A stretch of DNA of 61,134 nt from an uncultured Pelagibacteraceae bacterium. GTDB lineage: Bacteria > Pseudomonadota > Alphaproteobacteria > Pelagibacterales > Pelagibacteraceae. Below the pieces are notes generated by a model, which was not told the origin of the DNA, searched no databases, and was given only the letters and a program-made list of their open reading frames with translations. The translations under genes were made by a program, and so were the position numbers. Shown here one piece after another: positions 1-8,421 of the stretch (position 1 is the stretch's first letter; every line of letters begins with the position of its first letter). Location: the NCBI GenBank assembly GCA_902562645.1, contig CACETY010000007.1, positions 1 through 61,134 of the forward strand, in the 5' to 3' direction.

Positions 1-825
1 TCAGAGAAAAGTGGAGGAAAACTTACAATAGTTACACATCCTGGTGGATCATTATTTAAGGGTGGAGAAATATTTAGAGCAGTAAGAACTGGTCAAGCAC
101 AGATGGGAGAAAGATTTATGTCAGCATTAGGAAAAGTTGACCCTATTCTTGAAATTGACTCACAACCTTTTTTAGCAACTTCATATGACGATGCTATGAA
201 ACTTTATCAAGCATCGAAGCCAGCAATCATTGAAAGTTTAAACCAAAAAGGATTAGTATTTTTATATGCTGTGCCGTGGCCTGCACAAGGACTATATAGC
301 AAAAATGAAATCAATAGTGTTTCAGATCTAGAAGGTTTAAAATTTAGAGCTTATAATTCTGCAACAATTAGAATTGCAGAGCTTACAGGTATGGCTCCAA
401 CTAAAATTGAGGCGGCTGAAATCAGTCAAGCATTTTCAACAGGGGCAGTCGAAAGTATGATTACATCTCCAACAACTGGTAAAAATAGCAAAATATGGGA
501 GAACGGTGTTAAATATTTCTATGACATCGCTGCTTGGTTCCCAAAAAATATGGTTGTTGCACATAGAGGATCTTGGAATAAACTAGATGCTGATACTCAA
601 ATGCTAATTAAAAGAGAAGCTGCTGCTGCAGAAGAAAAAGGTTGGATGCTTTCTAGAGTTGGAAATATAGAAGATAAAAAAGCTCTAGCTGCTGCAGGAA
701 TGGTGGTAGGCAAAGTAAATGCTGATTTAGAAAAACATTTCCAAAAAGTCGGAAAAAAAATGGCAAAAGAATGGAAGAAAAAAGCTGGCAAAACAGGTGC
801 TAGCGTACTTGCCGCATACAAATAA
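1..825 (+). CDS. dctP: TRAP transporter solute-binding protein, DctP family (5' end outside window)
   Basis: Periplasmic substrate-binding subunit of a tripartite ATP-independent periplasmic (TRAP) transporter, which hands an organic acid to the membrane subunits. The frame is open from base 1, so the signal peptide and first lobe lie outside the window. Family features visible are the stretch GLKFRAYNSATIRIAELTG and the later EISQAFSTGAVESMITSP, where DctP proteins have a G-(L/M)-K-x-R carboxylate-binding Arg and the hinge region. The C-terminus is Ala/Lys-rich. The permease genes follow directly. The ligand cannot be read from sequence. The neighbouring 5-oxoprolinase genes make pyroglutamate one candidate (inference). 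Confidence 0.93.
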   Translation, partial: SEKSGGKLTIVTHPGGSLFKGGEIFRAVRTGQAQMGERFMSALGKVDPILEIDSQPFLATSYDDAMKLYQASKPAIIESLNQKGLVFLYAVPWPAQGLYSKNEINSVSDLEGLKFRAYNSATIRIAELTGMAPTKIEAAEISQAFSTGAVESMITSPTTGKNSKIWENGVKYFYDIAAWFPKNMVVAHRGSWNKLDADTQMLIKREAAAAEEKGWMLSRVGNIEDKKALAAAGMVVGKVNADLEKHFQKVGKKMAKEWKKKAGKTGASVLAAYK

Positions 826-837
826 AAAAAATATAAT

Positions 838-869
838 AAAAAAGGCTGTTTAAAAAAACAGCCTTTTTT
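838..869 (+). terminator. Terminator-like hairpin between dctP and dctQ
   Basis: An inverted repeat, AAAAAGGCTGTTT and AAACAGCCTTTTT with a four-A loop, ends in a T run. This is the form of a Rho-independent terminator. The T run ends directly before the ATG at 870. Read as an attenuator, it would let the abundant binding protein be expressed above the membrane subunits, as is common in binding-protein operons (inference). Confidence 0.8.
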
Positions 870-1355
870 ATGTTACAGAAATTAAATAAATCATTAAATA
901 TTATTTATAATTATTCAGGATATATAGCTGCAGTTTTTTTAATTCTTATTGCAGTTTTTATATTAACCGGAATTGCATCTAGAATTTTCGGTTTTTATAT
1001 AAGGGGGTTAGCTGAATACTCAGGTTATTGTATGGCTGCCTCATCTTTTTTTGCTCTTTCATATACATTCGTAAATGGGGGTCATATAAGAATCACATTA
1101 TTTTTAGAAAAGTCTTCAGGTTTTAAAAAAAAATTTTTAGAAGTTTGGAGCTTAGTCGTCACAACAATATTTGCAGGTTATATGTCATATTATTTTATCA
1201 AAATGTTAAAAATCTCATACGAGTTTGAGGAAAGAAGTGAAGGTGCTGATGAAATTTTAATATGGATACCTCAATGTAGCGTAGCTATTGGAGCAACACT
1301 TTTTTTTATATGTGTCTTCCATCTACTAATCTTAAAAATTTATAATAATGATTGA
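870..1355 (+). CDS. dctQ: TRAP transporter small permease subunit, DctQ family
   Basis: The 161-residue integral membrane protein has four hydrophobic segments (about residues 14-36, 48-65, 88-110 and 134-155), the DctQ topology. It pairs with the large subunit to form the Na+-coupled permease. It lies between the binding protein and DctM, overlapping dctM by 8 bases. The ATG at 870 follows the last T of the upstream hairpin, so there is no room for an ordinary ribosome-binding site. Either the hairpin must unfold for translation or initiation is unusual. No better in-frame ATG occurs near the N-terminus. Confidence 0.9.
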   Translation: MLQKLNKSLNIIYNYSGYIAAVFLILIAVFILTGIASRIFGFYIRGLAEYSGYCMAASSFFALSYTFVNGGHIRITLFLEKSSGFKKKFLEVWSLVVTTIFAGYMSYYFIKMLKISYEFEERSEGADEILIWIPQCSVAIGATLFFICVFHLLILKIYNND

Positions 1356-2658
1356 AATTTTATTAGCTATTTTTTTTATTACAGTTTTACTACTTTTTTT
1401 AGGCTCTGGAATATGGGTAGCAATAAGCATGATTGGTGTTTCTTCTATTGGAATGATTTTATTTACTTCTCGACCAGTTGGAGATGCGATGGCCACAACA
1501 ATTTGGGGTGCATCATCATCATGGACTCTGACTGCTTTGCCTCTTTTTGTATGGATGGGAGAAATTTTATTTAGGACTAAATTATCTGAAAATTTATTTG
1601 AGGGACTGGCTCCTTGGTTACAGAAACTTCCTGGAGGCTTAATACATGTCAATGTTGTTGGATGTGCATTGTTTGCAGCTATATCTGGATCCTCAGCTGC
1701 AACAGTCGCTACAGTTGGAAAAATGTCAATTCCAGAGTTAAGAAAAAGAAAATATCCTGAAAAAATTTTACTTGGAAGTCTTGCGGGCTCTGGAACTTTA
1801 GGATTACTAATCCCTCCTTCAATTATTTTAATTATTTATGGAGTAACTGTTCAAGAGTCTATTGCTAAACTATTTATAGCTGGAATAATTCCTGGAATAA
1901 TGATTGCTCTGATCTTTATGGGTTATGTAATCATTTGGTCTTTGTTAAATAAAAATAAAATGCCGTTAACTGAAGAAAATTACTCATTTTTAAATAAATT
2001 AAGTAAATCAAAACAGTTAATACCTGTAATTTTATTAATCCTTGGTGTAATTGGCTCTATTTATACTGGAATTGCAACAGCAACTGAAGCAGCATCTCTG
2101 GGTGTTGTGGGTGCTTTAATACTTTCTTATTTTCAAAAAAGTCTGAACTTAAAAACTTTTAAAGAATCTTTACTTGGTGCAACAAAAACCTCGTGCATGA
2201 TTGCATTCATATTAGCTGGAGCAACATTTTTATCACTCGCTATGGGATTTACTGGTCTTCCTAGAAATCTAGCAATTTGGATACAAAATATGGAATTATC
2301 ACCATATGTTTTAATTTTCGTATTAATGATTTTTTATATAATTTTAGGGATGTTTCTTGATGGAATATCAGCAGTTGTACTTACAATGGCTATTATCGAA
2401 CCTATGATAAGGCAGGCTGGTTTTGATATGATTTGGTTTGGTATATTTTTAGTTATAGTTGTTGAAATGGCACAAATTACCCCTCCAGTTGGTTTTAATT
2501 TATTTGTTTTGCAAGGTATGGCTAACAAAGATATGGGCTACATCGCCAAGAGTGCATTTCCGTTATTCTTGTTGATGATATTTGCGGTAATCTTAATTGT
2601 TTTGTTTCCTCAAATAGCTTTATGGATGCCTGAGCAAATGATTCAAAATATAAACTAA
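1348..2658 (+). CDS. dctM: TRAP transporter large permease subunit, DctM family
   Basis: The 436-residue, strongly hydrophobic protein has about 12 membrane segments and is the ion-coupled translocation subunit. DctM features visible are SGSSAATVATVGKMSIPEL near residue 110, GTLGLLIPPSIILIIYG near residue 150 and EMAQITPPVGFNLFVLQG near residue 375, all conserved in this family. Length is typical. The start overlaps dctQ by 8 bases, suggesting translational coupling. The stop overlaps by 4 bases the stop of the convergent TPR gene. Confidence 0.95.
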   Translation: MIEILLAIFFITVLLLFLGSGIWVAISMIGVSSIGMILFTSRPVGDAMATTIWGASSSWTLTALPLFVWMGEILFRTKLSENLFEGLAPWLQKLPGGLIHVNVVGCALFAAISGSSAATVATVGKMSIPELRKRKYPEKILLGSLAGSGTLGLLIPPSIILIIYGVTVQESIAKLFIAGIIPGIMIALIFMGYVIIWSLLNKNKMPLTEENYSFLNKLSKSKQLIPVILLILGVIGSIYTGIATATEAASLGVVGALILSYFQKSLNLKTFKESLLGATKTSCMIAFILAGATFLSLAMGFTGLPRNLAIWIQNMELSPYVLIFVLMIFYIILGMFLDGISAVVLTMAIIEPMIRQAGFDMIWFGIFLVIVVEMAQITPPVGFNLFVLQGMANKDMGYIAKSAFPLFLLMIFAVILIVLFPQIALWMPEQMIQNIN

Positions 2659-3134
2659 TATTTTGATTTTTTTGATCCGTCTATAATTTCTTTTAATTCT
2701 TGATACTCTTCACAATTACAACCTTTTAAAACTTCTAGTCTTTCTTTTGCCAAATCTATTCTGTTTGTAACGACATATAATTCACCTAAGTATTCATTTA
2801 TTCCAACATGATTTGGTTCAACTTGTAAACCTAGTAGGTAATATTTTTCTCCTGCTTCAAAGTCCCCAAGTTTTCTAGTTGTAAAACCCAGGTAATTTAG
2901 TGTATCAGCTTGTAAAGGCTTTTCTTTGTCGAGTTTTAATAAAATTTTTTGAGCTTTTTCGTATCTTTTTAATGCTTTATCCATTTTATTTTTGGATTCA
3001 TATTTCTTAGCTGCTTCAATTATTTTTACAGCATTTTTATAGCTCGGTTTTTTGTCTGATGAACTTGTTCCAGCAGCAAAAGTTTCAACAGTTAAAAAAA
3101 AGAATATGAAAAGAGTAAATATTTTTTTAATCAT
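2655..3134 (-). CDS. Secreted TPR-repeat protein
   Basis: The 159-residue protein starts with a Sec signal peptide (Lys-rich start, hydrophobic FTLFIFFFLTVETFA, likely cleavage after AFA/AAG). Helical repeats of tetratricopeptide type follow: residues about 30-62 (ALKRYEKAQKILL), 70-105 (LNYLGFTTRKLGDFEAGEKYY) and 106-140 (INEYLGELYVVTNRIDLAKERL). The end carries a CNCEEYQEL segment with two Cys. TPRs mediate protein contacts, so a periplasmic scaffold is likely, but the partner is unknown. It lies 2 bases downstream of pxpA on the same strand and may be its operon mate. Confidence 0.75.
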   Translation of the reverse strand: MIKKIFTLFIFFFLTVETFAAGTSSSDKKPSYKNAVKIIEAAKKYESKNKMDKALKRYEKAQKILLKLDKEKPLQADTLNYLGFTTRKLGDFEAGEKYYLLGLQVEPNHVGINEYLGELYVVTNRIDLAKERLEVLKGCNCEEYQELKEIIDGSKKSKY

Positions 3135-3136
3135 AA

Positions 3137-3910
3137 TTATATAAATTTTTTCATTTTATTTAGAGGCTTTAATTCTAAATTATTTTTTATCAAGTTTTCT
3201 CTTACTTGTTTTGCAGTAGAAAGAGAGCTTGAATTATCTCCATGTATGCAAATTGAATCGATTTCACAAGGTATTTGTTTTCCACTGTGACAATTAAGGG
3301 TTTGGTTTTTTACCATGCTGAATACATGTTTTTTAGCTCGCTCTGGGTCGGTTATTAGGGCATGATCCTTACTTCTTGATACAAGCGTTCCATCGTCTTC
3401 ATAATTTCTATCTGCAAAAATTTCACATGCAATTTTCATATTTAATTTTTTAGCTGCAATTTCCATTTTTGAACCTGTTGGTACTAAATAAATTATATCT
3501 TTATCAATACTATAAATAGTTTTTGCCAAAATTGTTGCCAGTTCAAGGTCCTCACAAGCCATATTATTCAAGGCTCCATGTGGTTTAATATGAGAAACCT
3601 TTTCATCTAATTTATTGGCAATATTTTGCAAAATTTCATATTGATCTATTACAAGCTTAGCAATCTCATCAGCACCAAGATTAATCCGTTTTCTTCCGAA
3701 GTTCTCTGGATCATTGAATGATGGATGTGCACCAATACTTACATTATTTTGCTTTGAAATCTCTACAACTTCTCTCATAGTTTCCTCATCTCCAGCGTGG
3801 TACCCACAAGCCACATTTGCAGAATTAACTATTTTGAGTAAATCGGGATCATTCTTATTTGAATGATGCATTGATTTTTCACCTAAATCACAATTTAAAT
3901 TAATTTCCAT
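3137..3910 (-). CDS. pxpA: 5-oxoprolinase subunit A, LamB/YcsF family
   Basis: PxpA acts with PxpB and PxpC in ATP-dependent cleavage of 5-oxoproline (pyroglutamate) to glutamate. It shows the family's MEINLNCDLGE start, the ANVACGYHAGD motif, GAHPSFND with GRK, and SHIKPHGALNN followed by a CEIFADRNYEDDG segment. I chose the ATG at 3910. An in-frame ATG at 3934 would add eight residues not seen in the family and would almost reach the opposite gene. Length (257 residues) is normal. It points away from pxpBC, leaving a 27-base gap between the two starts. Confidence 0.93.
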   Translation of the reverse strand: MEINLNCDLGEKSMHHSNKNDPDLLKIVNSANVACGYHAGDEETMREVVEISKQNNVSIGAHPSFNDPENFGRKRINLGADEIAKLVIDQYEILQNIANKLDEKVSHIKPHGALNNMACEDLELATILAKTIYSIDKDIIYLVPTGSKMEIAAKKLNMKIACEIFADRNYEDDGTLVSRSKDHALITDPERAKKHVFSMVKNQTLNCHSGKQIPCEIDSICIHGDNSSSLSTAKQVRENLIKNNLELKPLNKMKKFI

Positions 3911-3937
3911 ACTATAAAGCTTAAAGTATAACATGAC

Positions 3938-4612
3938 ATGATTAAAAATATATCAAATCTTGGTGACGCAGCATTGTACTGTGACTTTGGTACTGAGGTA
4001 AATAAAGAAATTAACAGAAATGTTATAAATTATTTTAACAATTTAAGAGATAGTAATTTTTTAGGTATTACAAATATTACACCTAGTTATAATAAACTAG
4101 TAATTAGTTTCGATTTAAAACTTACGAGTTTTGCTAAATTAAAAAAACAAGTAGAAAATCTAGAATTAAAAAAAAATAATAATTCAAAAAATAATCTTAT
4201 TAAAATCCCAGTTTGTTGTGCAGAGGAATTTGCACCAGATATAAAACGTTTACAAAAATTATTAAAGATAAATGAAGCAAAAATTTATGAAACATTCTTT
4301 TCTAAAAATTATTATTGTTATATGACTGGTTTTATTGCGGGAATGCCATTCTTAGGAGATATGGATAAATCTCTTTTTGCAAGGCGTTTAGAAACACCAA
4401 GAGTTAAGGTCCCAAAAAATTCCATAGGTATAACAGAGCAATTTTGTAATATTTATACTTTTGAAAGTCCAGGTGGTTGGAATATAATTGGCAAAACATC
4501 AGTTGATATTTTTGATAATAAAAAAAATACTGAACCTAATCTAATCAACCCAGGTGATACAATATCATTTTATCCGATTTCTAAACTAGAGTATGAAAAA
4601 AAATATGAATAA
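3938..4612 (+). CDS. pxpB: 5-oxoprolinase subunit B, KipI/allophanate hydrolase subunit 1 family
   Basis: The 224-residue subunit of 5-oxoprolinase forms a complex with PxpC. Family features are the N-terminal NLGDAALYCDFG, the ITPSYNKLVISFD strand, the central YMTGFIAGMPFLGDM and LETPRVKVPKNSIGI segments, and the C-terminal SPGGWNIIGKT plus NPGDTISFYPI. It overlaps the start of pxpC by 20 bases, so the two are surely cotranscribed. The divergent pxpA completes the enzyme. Confidence 0.93.
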   Translation: MIKNISNLGDAALYCDFGTEVNKEINRNVINYFNNLRDSNFLGITNITPSYNKLVISFDLKLTSFAKLKKQVENLELKKNNNSKNNLIKIPVCCAEEFAPDIKRLQKLLKINEAKIYETFFSKNYYCYMTGFIAGMPFLGDMDKSLFARRLETPRVKVPKNSIGITEQFCNIYTFESPGGWNIIGKTSVDIFDNKKNTEPNLINPGDTISFYPISKLEYEKKYE

Positions 4613-5552
4613 AAACTATTTTGAGGTATTACGACCAGGTATCAATTCTACATTTCAAGACAATGGTAGAAATAATTTTTATCATATAGGCATACCTTTT
4701 AGTGGAGCAATGGATAATAGGAATTTTATATTAGCAAATACCATTTCAAACAATGAAATAAATAATCCAGTCCTAGAATTTGCATATCAAGGTCCAAAAT
4801 TGAAATATATAGGAGAAAATATTTCCATCAATGTTACTGGAGATGTTAATTTTAAAATTATAAGAAAAAACAAAAATTTAGAATTTAGTTGTTACGAAAA
4901 TATTATTTTAGAGAATAATGATTGCTTAGATATACTGTCTACCAATCGATCAGTATATGGTTATTTATCTATTGGAGGCACATTTGAGGTAGATTATTAT
5001 TTAAATAGTTGTTCCACAAATACTAAGGCTAAAATTGGCGCGAATAGTGGGGAAAAACTTCAGAAAGGACAAATAATTTATTTAAAAAATATAAAAAAAA
5101 TACTACCAAAAAATAAAATAGAATACCTAAATTCTAAAATTGAAAATATTAGAATAATAAAAGGACCCCATTTTGATTATTTTTCAAAGGATGCAATAGA
5201 TTCATTTTTAAGTGATGAATTTAATGTAACCAAATTAAGTGACCGTATGGGAATAAGACTTAAAGGACCTAAGATTAGTAATATTAAAAATACAAATATA
5301 AAGTCAGAAGGATTAGTGAAGGGTGTTATACAAATCACTGCAGATGGGGATCCAATAATTATGCTATCTGATCATGGAACTATAGGGGGTTATCCTAAGA
5401 TTGGAGTTGTAATAAGTGCTGATTATGACAAACTAGTACAAATACCTCCAGGATCAAAAATTAAATTTAAAGAAATTAATTTAAAAGATGCAGAAACTAT
5501 ATTTAAGTTGTATGAGATGGAAACTCAAAATTTGATTTCCAATTTTAAATGA
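4593..5552 (+). CDS. pxpC: 5-oxoprolinase subunit C, biotin-dependent carboxyltransferase-like (KipA) family
   Basis: The 319-residue partner of PxpB shows the family's FEVLRPGINSTFQDNGRNN start, the GIPFSGAMDNRNFILANTI motif and the later LSDRMGIRLKGP and DHGTIGGYPKIGVV segments. These are the hallmarks of the KipA/PxpC fold. Length is as expected. The start at 4593 lies inside pxpB and the stop overlaps the next gene by 4 bases. The first Met run (MKKNMNKNYF) offers a second start at 4605 that would reduce the overlap. Confidence 0.92.
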   Translation: MKKNMNKNYFEVLRPGINSTFQDNGRNNFYHIGIPFSGAMDNRNFILANTISNNEINNPVLEFAYQGPKLKYIGENISINVTGDVNFKIIRKNKNLEFSCYENIILENNDCLDILSTNRSVYGYLSIGGTFEVDYYLNSCSTNTKAKIGANSGEKLQKGQIIYLKNIKKILPKNKIEYLNSKIENIRIIKGPHFDYFSKDAIDSFLSDEFNVTKLSDRMGIRLKGPKISNIKNTNIKSEGLVKGVIQITADGDPIIMLSDHGTIGGYPKIGVVISADYDKLVQIPPGSKIKFKEINLKDAETIFKLYEMETQNLISNFK

Positions 5553-6427
5553 ATTTTATTTCAAAGATACCAGGTCCATTATTAATCTTTTTTGGTGCAT
5601 TTTGTCTAAGTTTTGGTGGGTTGATTGTTAAATCATTTGAAGGATCAACTTTATGGCAAATCTTATTTTGGAGACAGGTTTTTTTTATAATTGTTGTAAC
5701 TATCTTTTTAATTGTAACTTACAAAAGAGAGGTATTTAAAAAAATTTATGTATCGGGAATTCCTGGCTTAATTGGTGGAATTATATTGGGTATTGGATTT
5801 AGCAGTTATGTTTTTGCTATGTACAATACAACCGTTGCAAATACAAATTTCATAATACAAACACAAACAATTTTCCTAGCGATATTTGGATATTTTTTTT
5901 TGAAAGAAAAAATTTCAAAAATTACTTTAGCTTCTATTATTTTAGCAATTTCTGGATTAATCTTAATGCTAGGAAATACTCTATCAAGTGGACAAATGTC
6001 TGGAAATATTGTTGCCTTTGTAATGCCAATTACCTTCGCAACTCTAATTTTAATTGTGAGAAGATATCCTCATGTGGATATGGTGCCCTTACAATTAGTT
6101 GCAGGAATAATTGCAATGATAATAGGTTTTTTAGCTTCAACAAAAATTTCTATATCTTTAAATGACATGTTTTTAGCATTTTTGTCTGGGACATTTCAAA
6201 TAGGACTTGGCTTTATCTTAATAACAATTGGTGCGAGAAAAACTCTTTCAGCTATGGTCGGCATAATAATGCTTACAGAGGCAATACTTGGTCCTCTTTG
6301 GGCTTGGCTATTTGTAAATGAAAACCCTTCATTCTACGTATTAATAGGAGGAAGCATTATAATTTTTGCAGTTTTTCTACAATTTGTCTCATCCTTTACA
6401 AAAGAAAATAAATATAATCCTCAATAA
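5549..6427 (+). CDS. DMT-superfamily transporter, EamA domain
   Basis: The 292-residue protein has about ten hydrophobic segments arranged as two EamA repeats, the layout of drug/metabolite-type permeases. An example is the conserved IQTQTIFLAIFGYFFLKEKI at the end of repeat one and its counterpart near residue 240 (TEAILGPLWAWLFVNE). Both junctions overlap neighbours (4 bases with pxpC, 1 base with the FAD gene), so it is in one transcription unit with them. The substrate is unknown. Its place between 5-oxoprolinase and lipid genes could mean export of an amino-acid-like compound (inference). Confidence 0.85.
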   Translation: MNFISKIPGPLLIFFGAFCLSFGGLIVKSFEGSTLWQILFWRQVFFIIVVTIFLIVTYKREVFKKIYVSGIPGLIGGIILGIGFSSYVFAMYNTTVANTNFIIQTQTIFLAIFGYFFLKEKISKITLASIILAISGLILMLGNTLSSGQMSGNIVAFVMPITFATLILIVRRYPHVDMVPLQLVAGIIAMIIGFLASTKISISLNDMFLAFLSGTFQIGLGFILITIGARKTLSAMVGIIMLTEAILGPLWAWLFVNENPSFYVLIGGSIIIFAVFLQFVSSFTKENKYNPQ

Positions 6428-7665
6428 TGAAATTAGCTATTATAGGCTCTGGTATATCAGGTCTAAGTGCAGCGTATAGTTTATCTAAAAAATATAAAGT
6501 AGATCTATTTGAGAAAGAAGACCATTTTGGAGGTCATTCTCATACTATTGATGTTAATGTTGGAGATAGTATAGTCCCTGTTGATATAGGCTTTATTGTA
6601 TTCAATAAAAAAACCTATCCAAATTTAATAAATTTTTTTCAAGAAAATGATATTGCTATAGAGGAAAGCAATATGTCATTCTCAGTATCTGTCAGAGACT
6701 CAAATATAGAATATTGTGGAAAAGGTCTTTCTGGTATCTTTAGCAATAAATTAAACTTGTTAAATATAAAATTTTTGAAGATGTTTTTTACTATAATTAG
6801 TTTTTATAAACAAAGTGAAAACCAAGATTCAATTAACGAAAATATTACTTTAGGCAGCTATTTAGATAATTTAAAATTGTCAGAGTATTTTATCAAATTC
6901 CATATTATTCCTATGGTATCAGCTATATGGTCAATGCCCCCTTACGAGGCAAAACAAATGCCATTGAAATTTTTTTTTAAATTTTTTCAAAATCATGGAT
7001 TATTCAAATTAAAAGATCGACCGCAATGGTTCACAGTTTCCAAAAGAAGTAGAACATATGTAGATAAAATTCTAAGCAAAATCAGTGGTGAATATTATAA
7101 AAATTACAATATCAATAAAATTAAAAGAATTGGATCAGGAGTTCAGGTTTATTATGGAGATAAAAACGAATATTTTACTTACGATAAAGTCGTATTGGCT
7201 ACTCATGCTAATCAAGCCCTTTCTTTAATTGAAAATCCTGAAGAAATAGAAAATAAGATCTTAAGTAATTTTAAATATAAAACAAATGAGGCCATAGTCC
7301 ATGAGGATATAAGTTATATGCCAAATAATAAAAGTGCCTGGTGTTCATGGAATTCTTCGATCGAGTCTGAGAATAGTGAAAAAAATTCAATTACTTATTG
7401 GTTAAACCTATTACAAAATTTGGATATAAGTAAAAATATTTTTTTAACATTAAATCCTTATTTTGAGATACCCGAAGAAAAAATAATCCGAAAAGTTATA
7501 TTTACACACCCTTACTTTGATCAAAATGCAATCAATAGCCAGAAAGATCTTCACCTAATTCAAAATAAAAATAATATTTTATTTTGTGGTAGTTATTTTG
7601 GATATGGATTCCATGAAGATGGTATAAAATCATCAATAGATATGATTAAGTATATAAATGCTTAA
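6427..7665 (+). CDS. FAD-dependent oxidoreductase of the amine-oxidase type, lipid-modification cluster
   Basis: The 412-residue flavoprotein has an N-terminal FAD-binding motif GSGISGLSAAY (residues 8-18), an acidic residue after the second strand (LFEKEDHFGGHSHT) and a C-terminal second FAD segment (ILFCGSYFGYGFHEDG). In bacteria this family sits with DUF1365 and cyclopropane fatty acid synthase genes, exactly as here. Related proteins in Rhodobacter are implicated in desaturating a methylated phospholipid acyl chain on the way to furan fatty acids. That role is inferred here. The stop overlaps the DUF1365 start by 8 bases. Confidence 0.85.
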   Translation: MKLAIIGSGISGLSAAYSLSKKYKVDLFEKEDHFGGHSHTIDVNVGDSIVPVDIGFIVFNKKTYPNLINFFQENDIAIEESNMSFSVSVRDSNIEYCGKGLSGIFSNKLNLLNIKFLKMFFTIISFYKQSENQDSINENITLGSYLDNLKLSEYFIKFHIIPMVSAIWSMPPYEAKQMPLKFFFKFFQNHGLFKLKDRPQWFTVSKRSRTYVDKILSKISGEYYKNYNINKIKRIGSGVQVYYGDKNEYFTYDKVVLATHANQALSLIENPEEIENKILSNFKYKTNEAIVHEDISYMPNNKSAWCSWNSSIESENSEKNSITYWLNLLQNLDISKNIFLTLNPYFEIPEEKIIRKVIFTHPYFDQNAINSQKDLHLIQNKNNILFCGSYFGYGFHEDGIKSSIDMIKYINA

Positions 7666-8404
7666 AAGCTCTAAGATATACGTAGGAAAAGTAATACACA
7701 GACGATTTAAACCTAAAAATCATTATTTTAAATATAGGGTTTTTTCATTATTGATAGACTTAGATGATCTAAATGAAATTGATAATAAAATTAAGTTATT
7801 TTCATACAATAAATTCAATATCATTAGTTTTTTTGACAAAGACCATGGGGATAGAGATGGTACATCTTTAAAAAACTGGGTGAAAAAAAAACTAGAAAAT
7901 ATTGGTGTCGATAATAAAGAGATTAAAATCAAATTATTCTGTTATCCAAGAATCCTAGGTTACGTATTTAATCCTCTAAGTATTTTTTTTATATATAATA
8001 AGTACGATAAAATAATCTCTATATTTTATGAGGTTAAAAATACTTTTGGCGAACAACACACATACATTTTCAAAGCTGAGGATAATGAAACTTTAAGAAA
8101 TAGTTGTGTAAAAAAATTTCATGTATCGCCCTTCATAGATATGAAGTGTAATTATAAATTTAGAGTAAATAAGCCCTCAGATAAAATATCAGTTATAATT
8201 GACCAATCTGATAATGATGGTAAACTTTTATTCGCATCCCAGGACGGTACTGCAAAAGAATTTAGTAATAAAAATCTATTCGTTTCCTATATTTTTCACC
8301 CCCTGATGACATTTAAGGTTATTGTCGCAATCCACTATGAGGCATTTAAACTATGGTTAAAAGGAATAAAGTTTATTAAAAAAAAAAATAAATATAAAAA
8401 ATAA
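7658..8404 (+). CDS. DUF1365 family protein
   Basis: The 248-residue protein opens with SKIYVGKVIHRRFKPKNHYFKYRVF and contains FCYPRILGYVFNPLSIFF and FHVSPFIDMKCNYKF, all landmarks of the DUF1365 family. The biochemical function is not established. The family is nearly always found between a FAD/amine-oxidase-like gene and a cyclopropane-fatty-acid-synthase-like gene, pointing to phospholipid acyl-chain modification at the membrane. The start overlaps the preceding gene, and the CFA-type gene starts 17 bases downstream. Confidence 0.9.
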   Translation: MLKSSKIYVGKVIHRRFKPKNHYFKYRVFSLLIDLDDLNEIDNKIKLFSYNKFNIISFFDKDHGDRDGTSLKNWVKKKLENIGVDNKEIKIKLFCYPRILGYVFNPLSIFFIYNKYDKIISIFYEVKNTFGEQHTYIFKAEDNETLRNSCVKKFHVSPFIDMKCNYKFRVNKPSDKISVIIDQSDNDGKLLFASQDGTAKEFSNKNLFVSYIFHPLMTFKVIVAIHYEAFKLWLKGIKFIKKKNKYKK

Positions 8405-8421
8405 TAGTTCGGTAGAAAAAA

